From Clostridia bacterium (lineage in GTDB: Bacteria > Bacillota > Clostridia > Lachnospirales > Lachnospiraceae), in assembly GCA_910576325.1 (NCBI GenBank), contig CAJTIM010000012.1, positions 1-64,000 on the forward strand: 64,000 nt of DNA. The letters run 5' to 3'. Shown in pieces: positions 15,911 to 23,461 of the stretch; positions within the stretch are counted from its first letter, which is position 1, and the number at the start of each line of letters is the position of its first letter. The notes beneath the pieces were generated by a model. It saw only the letters and a program-made list of their open reading frames with translations. It was not told where the DNA came from and ran no database searches. The position numbers were made by a program, and so were the translations under genes.

Positions 15911-16660
15911 TCAATCGGCTGACCGATTTCCGCTATATCTGGAAAACCAGAGGACTGCAATTCCTATTGTACAAGTTGACAATATGCAAAAGATGATGCC
16001 AAAATCCATACCTACTCTGTCTGGCGGCATTAGGCCAAAGGTCGTTTCCAGAACGTAAGAAGAAAAACGAATACCCCAACCATAAGGGATGACAAACCAG
16101 ATGCCCGTGCCTAATCCTGTTTGGAGAAGCGCAACCAAAAGGCTCTCGAACACTCCAATCCCTATTCCCAAATTTTTACCAAATCGAATTGCTAATACGA
16201 AATGAATACCATACAGCAAAATGTTACTGCTCCAAAGAACAAGTGGAATTACTGTATAAAATCCGGAAGGAATTTCTGTTGTGCCGCCAACCAGTGGAAA
16301 TAGCGCGCCAAATAGTACACTACTCAATACGGTTGCCAAAAGTCCAGTCACAAGCAAAATAGTCAATTTGGAAAGAGCGGCTTTCTGTCTGTATGGAAGT
16401 GTCAATATATTTTGAAAATGTCCTGCTTTTGCTTCCTGTTCTGCTGCAACATAGCAGACAATCCCGATTGCAAAGGGAAAAGCAACGGCCATGATCTGAA
16501 AATAAGCAGCCAGTTTATTGATGTCATCGCTTTGGGAAACGCCTGCATACAGTAACATCATAGCCGCCCCACATACGGCAAAAATAACGTGCAGAAGGAA
16601 AAAACAGGAATGACACAATTTGTATAAATCACTTTTCAAATAGCAGATATAGTTAGCCAT
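15911..16660 (-). CDS. Lantibiotic-immunity ABC permease, MutG/NisG type
   Basis: About 249 residues with six membrane helices (for example FFLLHVIFAVCGAAMMLLYAG and the last, DFGIIFCILSTCTIGIAVLW). The ATG at 16660 follows GGGGGAAG and overlaps the end of the preceding permease gene by 8 bp; an earlier in-frame start would add seven residues. Together with the next permease and the ATPase it forms a LanFEG-type exporter that removes lantibiotics from the membrane. Confidence 0.78.
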   Translation of the reverse strand: MANYICYLKSDLYKLCHSCFFLLHVIFAVCGAAMMLLYAGVSQSDDINKLAAYFQIMAVAFPFAIGIVCYVAAEQEAKAGHFQNILTLPYRQKAALSKLTILLVTGLLATVLSSVLFGALFPLVGGTTEIPSGFYTVIPLVLWSSNILLYGIHFVLAIRFGKNLGIGIGVFESLLVALLQTGLGTGIWFVIPYGWGIRFSSYVLETTFGLMPPDRVGMDFGIIFCILSTCTIGIAVLWFSRYSGNRSAD

Positions 16661-17384
16661 TGGACTTCCCCCCACTTCCAAGCAATTTAGAGCAAATCCA
16701 AAAGGAGGCAGCAGCTAATGCCAAGCTAATGGCAAGAGCGGGAAAAATGTGCTCAACAGCCAATAACGGAGAACCGTCCTCAATGGGAAGTCCGTTAGGA
16801 CGTATCTTGAAAAATGGGCAAACTACACGGGCCGGAATAGCGTATGGATTAAGAAAGAACCATGCTTTTTCTGCGCCAATAGTAGATGAAACAATATTCG
16901 CCACAAAAGTTATTAGCACAGAGGGAAGATACCCTGTTTTGCTTGCTATCAGCATAACAAAAGGGAGTTGCCACAAGCAAGTAAGGAACAGCAGCATACA
17001 GCCGATTATGCTGTCCGGCGGCGAAATATTCATAGTCGTAAAACTGGCAATTCCCGTAGTAAATAACCACATGAGCAGATTGCTGATAAAAAGCACAGCA
17101 GTCAGGGCAAGTCCTTTGCCAATCCATATTTTCGCAGAAGGGAACGGCAAACAAACAATGTTTTGCAGCCCTGTATTTTTCTCACGGATAACTGTACCTG
17201 CGGCCCACAGTGCGGTCACAACAGGAAGAAGCATAGTGTACCACCAGTTGTAAGCCGAATATTGTACTGCATGACTGCTCAATAAAAAGCCGACAAGTAC
17301 AGTTGCCAATGGCGCACCAAAAATCAATTTCATCGAGAAGCTGTGCCGCATTTTAAGAAGTTCCGAACGTACAATCCCGAACAT
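16653..17384 (-). CDS. Lantibiotic-immunity ABC permease, MutE/NisE type
   Basis: A 243-residue permease with about six helices, starting MFGIVRSELLKMRHSFSMKL, the usual N-terminus of MutE/EpiE proteins. The start codon overlaps the stop of the ATPase gene (TAATG), so translation is coupled. It is the second subunit of the LanFEG-type immunity transporter. Confidence 0.8.
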   Translation of the reverse strand: MFGIVRSELLKMRHSFSMKLIFGAPLATVLVGFLLSSHAVQYSAYNWWYTMLLPVVTALWAAGTVIREKNTGLQNIVCLPFPSAKIWIGKGLALTAVLFISNLLMWLFTTGIASFTTMNISPPDSIIGCMLLFLTCLWQLPFVMLIASKTGYLPSVLITFVANIVSSTIGAEKAWFFLNPYAIPARVVCPFFKIRPNGLPIEDGSPLLAVEHIFPALAISLALAAASFWICSKLLGSGGKSNG

Positions 17385-18091
17385 TATTTCTCACTCCTTT
17401 CCCTATGTGCGCCAACAACATCCATAAAAATACTTTCCAGATCGTGGTTCTTATGGATTTCGTTTTCATAGCCTAAATGTCCGGCAGATATAATGCCAAT
17501 GTGGTCAGCAATTTGCTCAACTTCGGAGAGTATATGACTGGACAATATGACGGTGATCCCTTTTTGCGGAAAACTTCTGATAAGCTCACGCAAATCTTGG
17601 ATACCAATCGGGTCTAACCCATTTGTCGGTTCGTCCAAGATAAGCAATTTGGGCTGTGACAACAGAGCCAAGGCAATTCCAAGCCGCTGTTTCATTCCCA
17701 GCGAAAAATGGCCTGCCCGTTTTTTTCCAGTATTCTCAAGCTGCACAATACCAAGCACTTGCTTGATGCGGCTTTCTGGAAGCCCCAGGGCCAGTGTTCG
17801 GGCTTTCAAGTTTTCATAGGCCGAGAGATTTTCATAGAGAGGAGGCATCTCAATCAAAGCGCCAATATTTTCCAAATCTGCCCGGCTCCACGGATGGCCG
17901 TCAAATTCAATCGAGCCAGAGGTGGGACGGAGAATGCCTGTAATCATTTTCAAGATGGTAGATTTCCCCGCACCATTCGGCCCAAGCAGCCCATAAATTG
18001 AGTTGCGCTGAATATTCAGTGACACATTGCTCACGGCCATTTGCCCTTTGAAGCTTTTACAGAGGACAGTTGTTTTTAAGATCATATCCAT
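17384..18091 (-). CDS. Lantibiotic-immunity ABC ATPase, MutF/NisF type
   Basis: About 235 residues: Walker A GPNGAGKSTI (near residue 42), signature FSLGMKQRLGIALAL (near 140), Walker B LLILDEPTNGLD (near 160). The start is ATG at 18091 after AGGGG; an upstream codon at 18127 lies in the promoter. It is the first gene of the operon ATPase, permease, permease, YccF remnant, response regulator, kinase. No lantibiotic precursor, modification or export genes were found, so this is a resistance rather than production cassette, similar to C. difficile cprABC-KR. Confidence 0.85.
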   Translation of the reverse strand: MDMILKTTVLCKSFKGQMAVSNVSLNIQRNSIYGLLGPNGAGKSTILKMITGILRPTSGSIEFDGHPWSRADLENIGALIEMPPLYENLSAYENLKARTLALGLPESRIKQVLGIVQLENTGKKRAGHFSLGMKQRLGIALALLSQPKLLILDEPTNGLDPIGIQDLRELIRSFPQKGITVILSSHILSEVEQIADHIGIISAGHLGYENEIHKNHDLESIFMDVVGAHRERSEK

Positions 18092-18122
18092 ATAATCAAC
18101 CCCTTTTTTTGATTGTAACGAT

Positions 18123-18156
18123 AGCATATCCTATGATTTTGAAGATTTCATAAAGA
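18123..18156 (-). promoter_or_regulatory. Immunity operon promoter with TCT-N8-TCT box
   Basis: On the - strand TCT-TTATGAAA-TCT (18156-18143) is followed 14 bases later by TATGCT (18128-18123), about 30 bases before the ATPase start. TCT-N8-TCT is the published NisR recognition rule. Its near twin is at 13570-13583. Confidence 0.6.
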
Positions 18157-18176
18157 TTTTCACAAAAAATATATGA

Positions 18177-18401
18177 TTATCCAATGTTGGATTTTCCAAC
18201 ATAGGTAAATCCAATGCGGATGGCGTCAATCTTTTCCCGGTTGATAAGGGCCAGGCTCTTTAATGTATAGTCCCAATCTTCTGGGAGTGACAACATTTGC
18301 AGCAGCAGGCCCTTGGCTTTCAGGGATAGGTCTTTATTCCGCAGGTGATGGTTCGACATCACCGTGTACCCTTTGTTCCTCTCCACGCGGAATATTGGCA
18401 T
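18177..18401 (-). pseudogene. Truncated RepA_N-type replication initiator
   Basis: A 74-residue frame. Residues 1-62 (MPIFRVERNKGYTVMSNHHL, then LSLPEDWDYTLKSLALINRE) match the N-terminal helix-turn-helix of replication initiator proteins carried by mobilizable and conjugative elements. After DAIR the frame runs into unrelated sequence containing a small palindrome (18183-18201). The remaining wing and primase-binding parts are missing. It is a relic that marks the right side of the accessory block; 18402-18543 shows no gene. Confidence 0.65.
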
Positions 18402-18543
18402 GGTTTTCCGCTGCCCTTAAAATACATTGATTTTACTGGGTTTTCTTATGGCAACGCCCAAAACCGTGAGGCTTTTTAAAATCATAATCCCCCAACCCCT
18501 ATCACACATCACTTAACCTTCGTCCCACAACCACAACGTAAAT

Positions 18544-18758
18544 GGCGAATGACGCAAAATAAGCCCGGAGTCATTTCCGATATCCCAGTGTCCGGCTATT
18601 CGCGAACAGTCTGTCTGCTACGGCCAAACATTACCACAAAAACAATCCTCTCCTCAAAAAAGCTCCAAGGTAATGTTTGTCCGTAGCAGACAGACTGTAC
18701 GTGAATCGTCCGAACACGGATATGGAAATGGCTCCGGGCTTATTTTGCGTCATTCGCC
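18544..18758. repeat. Long palindromic element, copy 1
   Basis: Arms 18544-18635 and 18669-18758 form a hairpin of about 90 bp with a 33-base loop. From outside in: a 27-bp perfect stem, an imperfect core (5' arm 18573-18604, 3' arm 18696-18729) with bulges, and a nearly perfect inner stem up to 18635/18669. The core arms carry ATTTCCGATATC and GTGTCCGGCTATTCGCG on one side, and on the other, read as complement, ATTTCCATATC and TTCGGACGATTCACGTACA. The same core, in opposite orientation, is in copy 2 at 51553-51755. No reading frame is evident. It could be a non-coding RNA, a MITE, or a recombination site. Confidence 0.85.
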
Positions 18759-18771
18759 CCCCCACCCCCCT

Positions 18772-19845
18772 TCACTGCCTCTTATACTCCCTCCCCAAAT
18801 AATAATTCACCTTAAAAAATACCAGAACCCCCCAATAACAAACACTATAATACCCTCTCTCCATCAACCAAAGATAAACCTTAACCGAAGCCGGCAGCCG
18901 ATCCATCGTATGCCTCTCAAGCGCCTCCCGCACCTGCGAATCCTCACAAATTGCCCTCACATTCGCAACCACAGCCTTCCGCCCGGCCTTATAATTCCGA
19001 TAAATCTCATTCTTCACCGCCAAAACCGCCATACTCAGAAAGTCATTCCGAATCTGCTCCGAAAAATCAAACACATTCTTCTCCCGGCTAATACTCCGAA
19101 GCCGCTCCGCCAGAAGCTTCACCTTCTCCATATACCCCCGATCATACTGCCCGGTAATCGACTTCTGATTAATCCAGTAATGATAAGGGAAAAAATCCCG
19201 CACCACACAAAGCCTCCCGGCATCCAAAAGCACCGGAATCGTAATCTGCATATCCTCCCCCAAAGACACCCGATCATCACAGAAATCCATATTCCTGCGG
19301 ATCAGCTCAGTACGAAAAAGCTTCGTCACCCGGGCCGACTGCCAGGTCCGCCCAAAAAAACGCCCGTCATTGATCAGCGATGGAAACAAAGCCTCCAGAT
19401 CTTCCCTCTCATAAACCTCCTTCCCAAGATTCGAAATCTCCTCCCTCTTGGGAATCCTTGGGTCCTCAAAATCAAACACCAGCCCGCAGACAGCCACATC
19501 CGCATCCACCTTAAGCGTCAATTCCAGCATCCGCTCATACATATCCGGATCAATCCAGTCATCACTGTCCACAAATCCCACATAATCGCCGGACGCAGCC
19601 TCCACCCCCGCCTTCCAGGCCGAAGTCAGCCCTCCGTTGGGCTTATGAATCACGCGGACTCTCCCATCGCTTTTTTCATACGCATCACAGATAGCCCCGG
19701 AACCATCCCCGGAACCGTCATCCACTAAAATAACCTCAAGCTCCTTAAAAGTCTGAGCCAAAATACTATCCACACACCGGCGCAGATACATTTCCACATT
19801 ATAAACCGGTACAACCACACTGATCTTACAGCTATTGTTTTCCAT
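18772..19845 (-). CDS. GT2 glycosyltransferase
   Basis: About 357 residues. The GT-A fold begins VVVPVYNVEMYLRRCVDSIL; the nucleotide-sugar loop is VDDGSGDGSG and the metal-binding motif FVDSDDWIDP lies near residue 95. A family-2 transferase would add one sugar to a growing surface polysaccharide from a nucleotide sugar at the inner membrane face. The ATG at 19845 lies in the end of the preceding GT gene; a GTG two codons earlier is possible. Its synonymous sites favour G and T on the coding strand, the mirror image of trpYZ. Donor and acceptor unknown. Confidence 0.85.
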   Translation of the reverse strand: MENNSCKISVVVPVYNVEMYLRRCVDSILAQTFKELEVILVDDGSGDGSGAICDAYEKSDGRVRVIHKPNGGLTSAWKAGVEAASGDYVGFVDSDDWIDPDMYERMLELTLKVDADVAVCGLVFDFEDPRIPKREEISNLGKEVYEREDLEALFPSLINDGRFFGRTWQSARVTKLFRTELIRRNMDFCDDRVSLGEDMQITIPVLLDAGRLCVVRDFFPYHYWINQKSITGQYDRGYMEKVKLLAERLRSISREKNVFDFSEQIRNDFLSMAVLAVKNEIYRNYKAGRKAVVANVRAICEDSQVREALERHTMDRLPASVKVYLWLMERGYYSVCYWGVLVFFKVNYYLGREYKRQ

Positions 19846-20806
19846 TTTCACTTTTCACCCGCTCCAAAAGCTTTCGATAAATTCCGGGGCACCCAAGGAA
19901 CATCCGATACCCAATCTCCGTCCGCAAAGGAAACCTCCCGTAAGGCTTCACCCGTGAAAGCCCCTGACGTATGAGCTTTCGAATCCACCTCTGTTCCTCT
20001 TCACTTCCCGGCAGCTCATCCTTCATGCCAAAATATATATCGATACTCCCGTCCGCAAAGGCCTGCAAAGCCGAAACCATCAGCTCCCCATACCCCTGCT
20101 CCTCCAGGAAATCAATCCGCTCCGCCCCGGCCTTCACCCAATCCAGCCGCTTCGGATTAAACCCCCGCGTAATACTGGAGGGCGTCACAAAATATCCATA
20201 GAGGGACGCATCCACATAAGCCGCCTGCTTCACCTGATGATAGATCCGGTAAGTCGTAGCTTCATCTTCATGAATCCTCCCGAGAGGATAACGTATCGTC
20301 TCAAACAGCTCCCTTTTATACAGCTTGTTCCAGGCCACCACAAAATAAGCTCCGTCCGGAATATAAAGGTTCGCCATCATCTGCCGCCCGGTAAACACCT
20401 TCGTCTCCCTGCTTCCCTTTTCCGGAATCGCCTCCCCCTTCACATACTCCCACCGGCAGACACTCATATCGCTGTCCGTATCCACACAGGCCCGGTACAG
20501 CTGTTCCAGAAAATCCGAAGCAAGATAATCATCGGAATCCACAAACGCCAGATAACGCCCCTGAGCCATCTCAATCCCCGCATTTCTGGCGCCTGACAGC
20601 CCCGCATTTTTCTGATGAATGACCTTTACACGCTCATCCTGCCCGGCATATTCATCACAGATTGCCGGACAGCCGTCATCCGATCCGTCATCCACCAAAA
20701 TAATTTCCATATTGCGATAAGTCTGAGCCAGCACGGAATCCATACACCGGCGCAGATATGCCTCCACCCGATATACCGGTATAATCACGCTTATCAATGC
20801 ATCCAT
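19832..20806 (-). CDS. GT2 glycosyltransferase
   Basis: About 324 residues, closely similar in plan to its two neighbours: VIIPVYRVEAYLRRCMDSVL at the start, VDDGSDDGCP, then FVDSDDYLASDFL near residue 95. ATG at 20806 follows GAGGAGCGG; an upstream frame extension to 20866 lacks a ribosome site. The gene ends inside the start of the next transferase, so the two are coupled. The three tandem transferases probably build successive linkages of one repeat unit. Confidence 0.85.
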   Translation of the reverse strand: MDALISVIIPVYRVEAYLRRCMDSVLAQTYRNMEIILVDDGSDDGCPAICDEYAGQDERVKVIHQKNAGLSGARNAGIEMAQGRYLAFVDSDDYLASDFLEQLYRACVDTDSDMSVCRWEYVKGEAIPEKGSRETKVFTGRQMMANLYIPDGAYFVVAWNKLYKRELFETIRYPLGRIHEDEATTYRIYHQVKQAAYVDASLYGYFVTPSSITRGFNPKRLDWVKAGAERIDFLEEQGYGELMVSALQAFADGSIDIYFGMKDELPGSEEEQRWIRKLIRQGLSRVKPYGRFPLRTEIGYRMFLGCPGIYRKLLERVKSENGKQ

Positions 20807-20893
20807 ACGAATCCCGCTCCTCTCTGAAAAATACGCGAATGTACCACTATAATGTCCCAAAAACAACTGTCAGCTTCCAATCGGCGTAAGAAC

Positions 20894-21868
20894 TTACATA
20901 AGCCTGACCACCCAGGATCTCAATACGCTCAGCAAATATACTCCCCGTATCCACCTGCGTCTCATACAGGCATGAATCAGCCGGTAATCCAACGCCGCAA
21001 GCGCCGCATTTTCACCTGCCTGCCGAAGCTCCCCATCCATACAGTAAGCCTCAATCACCGCCAGCTTTTCCTTTCTGCTGCGGCTGTGATCAAAGGGTAA
21101 GCTCTCCACATCATCCAGTACTTCCTGGAGTAGCCTGGCATTGATCACACCGCTTGTATCCCCATGCCCTGCCAGCTCCTCATAAAACCGGGACGCCTCC
21201 CGCCAGATGCGTTTTCCAAGCTCCGGCTTATCATCCCTCTTCTTTCCGGAAAGCGTATCCCCCGAATCATTCTGCATATAATGGTACAAAGGCTTCTGCA
21301 CAACAGCCACACTCCCGGAGGCCCGTCTCAGATAATCCAGATTAAAAAGCAAATCCTCCCCCAGACTCAAGCTCTCATCAAAGCGCCCCGCCAGCTCCCG
21401 GCGAAACAGCTTATTCCAGGGCATATTCATATACCCCTGTCCATACAGCCTTAAAAAACTCTCCGCTCCCGCCCATGCTGTCAAATCAGGAACCTTTTCC
21501 ACATCTCTGCCCAGATAATGATGGTGATATCCACAAAGCACAAGAGCATTTTCCCCCATACGGCGCAAAAGCTCTTCAATCATATCCGGCTCCGCGGAAT
21601 CATCGCTGTCCACAAACAGAACAAACTCCCCCTTCGCTCTGTCCAATCCCCTGTTTCTGGCCGAAGAAACTCCTCCGTTCTCCTTGTGGATCACCTGAAT
21701 CCTGGCATCTTCCCGAGCCAGAGCATCACAAATCTGAGGGCAGTTATCCGGAGAACCGTCATCCACCAGAATAATTTCTATATCCCTCTTTGTCTGTCTT
21801 TGCAAAGATTCCACACATAAGCTCAACGTTTTTTCACTTTTGTATACAGGAACAATAATACTCACCAT
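20894..21868 (-). CDS. GT2 glycosyltransferase
   Basis: A 324-residue GT-A enzyme: VSIIVPVYKSEKTLSLCVES, VDDGSPDNCPQICD, then FVDSDDSAEPDMIEELL. ATG at 21868 follows GAGGA. It lies downstream of the flippase gene and upstream of the other two transferases, in one operon-like run on -. The C-terminal 60 residues are Arg-rich with a hydrophobic patch, perhaps for membrane contact. Sugar specificity cannot be read. Confidence 0.85.
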   Translation of the reverse strand: MVSIIVPVYKSEKTLSLCVESLQRQTKRDIEIILVDDGSPDNCPQICDALAREDARIQVIHKENGGVSSARNRGLDRAKGEFVLFVDSDDSAEPDMIEELLRRMGENALVLCGYHHHYLGRDVEKVPDLTAWAGAESFLRLYGQGYMNMPWNKLFRRELAGRFDESLSLGEDLLFNLDYLRRASGSVAVVQKPLYHYMQNDSGDTLSGKKRDDKPELGKRIWREASRFYEELAGHGDTSGVINARLLQEVLDDVESLPFDHSRSRKEKLAVIEAYCMDGELRQAGENAALAALDYRLIHACMRRRWIRGVYLLSVLRSWVVRLM

Positions 21869-21929
21869 ATCCGCAATCCTCTATATCGCCCGCAGCCTGC
21901 GCAAGCAAAGCATCCGCCCTGACAATCTG

Positions 21930-23453
21930 TCATCTTTGCAGCTTCTTCCTAACCATATCCAGCACCATCTTACGTTCATTCTTCCTTAATACAATAAGAA
22001 AATTCACCGCCAAAGCCGCAGCCCCGGCCGCAATTCCCACCGCAAACAATTTGCTCCACCCGTCAATCTCAATCAGCAGCTGAAACGGCAGCGCTGTCAG
22101 ACAAATAGCCCCAATGGACGCCAGCCCCAGCAGAATATCCCCATAAAACGTATACCACTTCACCTTCAGACAACGGGCCGCATAAATAGGCGTAAACACC
22201 AGATTACGCAGAATCCCATAAAAAGTACTCACACCCGCAATGGCGTAAACGCCAAGATCCGTCGTCTCCAAAAGGACAAACACCGTAGCCGTAGTCAGAA
22301 TCCCGCTCAAAAGGATCACCACAGAATTCAGCTTAACCCGCTTTGTAATTAAAAATACATGATAAAGCACCTGAATACTGGCGCTGACAAACAAAGTTCC
22401 CACATTTAAAAGCGCCAGAATATAAAGCTCTCCCGGGTCCTGCGTCCTCCCTATCCAGAGCTGAAAAAACGCCTTCCCAAAAACAGTCATAAAAGCAATG
22501 GGAATACTGATAATAAATATCATAATCCGATCCGCGCTTGCGATAATCTCCAAAAGCTGTTTTTTATCCTCCTTGGCATACGCAATTGTCATCTGCGGAT
22601 TAAAAACACCTGCTATGGTCCCCATCAGGTTCGAAATAACTGTCGGCACCTGAGTAGAGATCGAGATCGTCGTCATAGCCGCCGCACTGATCATAATATT
22701 AGCAATCGAAGTGCTTAAGCCATCCAGCAGCAGCTGCCCAAGACGTGTAACGGAATTCCACGCCCCCAAGGACACCAGCTCTCTTACCTTTTCCCACCGG
22801 AAATGCTTCTTCTTCACCTCCATATCCGGCAGCAGACGCCTGGTAAAAAACAGATTGGCCGCCGCCTGAACCAACGTGGAGGCCACGGACGCACAGCCCA
22901 CATACCAAAGATAAGGACGGAAGAAAAAGTAAGAGACAAACAAAACTGCCAGGCGGACAACCTCCCCTAAGATCGTCGCAACGGAGCTAAGCTCCAGCCG
23001 ATCCTTGCTGTAAGGAGCAACGCCGAACACAGAAGTCGTAATGCTGATCAGAAAATTAACAAAAATAAAGAAAAACAGCATCTGAATATCCGGAAGACTC
23101 GCCTCCGGAGGCACCTGGAAAATATGCCCCAAATAAACCACCACAAACATAGCAGGAGCCATAAATACAACTGCCATCAGCACATTTGCAAAGAAGACAG
23201 AGGAAAAGTACCGGTTGGCTTCTTCTCTGTCATTCCTGTGAATGTGAATGGTAATAAAACGGCTGGCCATCGTATTGAGGGCCGACACTATGATCTGGGC
23301 CGCCTGCACAAACTTATTGGCAATATCCGTAAAGCCATAAGCATTGGGAATCATGCTGTCTATAACAGGAACCAGAATAAAGCCCAGCAGCATATTTACC
23401 GCAAAGGCCAAAAGCTGGGCTGTCATATTGATTGCTACACGCTTCTTATTCAT
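21930..23453 (-). CDS. Polysaccharide flippase (MOP superfamily)
   Basis: A 507-residue protein with 12-14 helices; it starts MNKKRVAINMTAQLLAFAVN and has the RVAINMTAQ and FYGILRNLVFTP regions typical of Wzx-like polysaccharide biosynthesis transporters. It would flip lipid-linked repeat units outward for assembly. The ATG at 23453 directly follows the DUF2142 gene end (8 bases apart). No Wzy polymerase is recognised unless the DUF2142 protein plays a related role. Confidence 0.85.
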   Translation of the reverse strand: MNKKRVAINMTAQLLAFAVNMLLGFILVPVIDSMIPNAYGFTDIANKFVQAAQIIVSALNTMASRFITIHIHRNDREEANRYFSSVFFANVLMAVVFMAPAMFVVVYLGHIFQVPPEASLPDIQMLFFFIFVNFLISITTSVFGVAPYSKDRLELSSVATILGEVVRLAVLFVSYFFFRPYLWYVGCASVASTLVQAAANLFFTRRLLPDMEVKKKHFRWEKVRELVSLGAWNSVTRLGQLLLDGLSTSIANIMISAAAMTTISISTQVPTVISNLMGTIAGVFNPQMTIAYAKEDKKQLLEIIASADRIMIFIISIPIAFMTVFGKAFFQLWIGRTQDPGELYILALLNVGTLFVSASIQVLYHVFLITKRVKLNSVVILLSGILTTATVFVLLETTDLGVYAIAGVSTFYGILRNLVFTPIYAARCLKVKWYTFYGDILLGLASIGAICLTALPFQLLIEIDGWSKLFAVGIAAGAAALAVNFLIVLRKNERKMVLDMVRKKLQR

Positions 23454-23461
23454 ATTTGCTC

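Noticed and set aside
18672..19728. 351-residue Pro/His-rich frame on +
   Set aside because: Shadow of the GT2 gene on -, created by the C/A-rich strand composition, and it begins inside the palindromic element.
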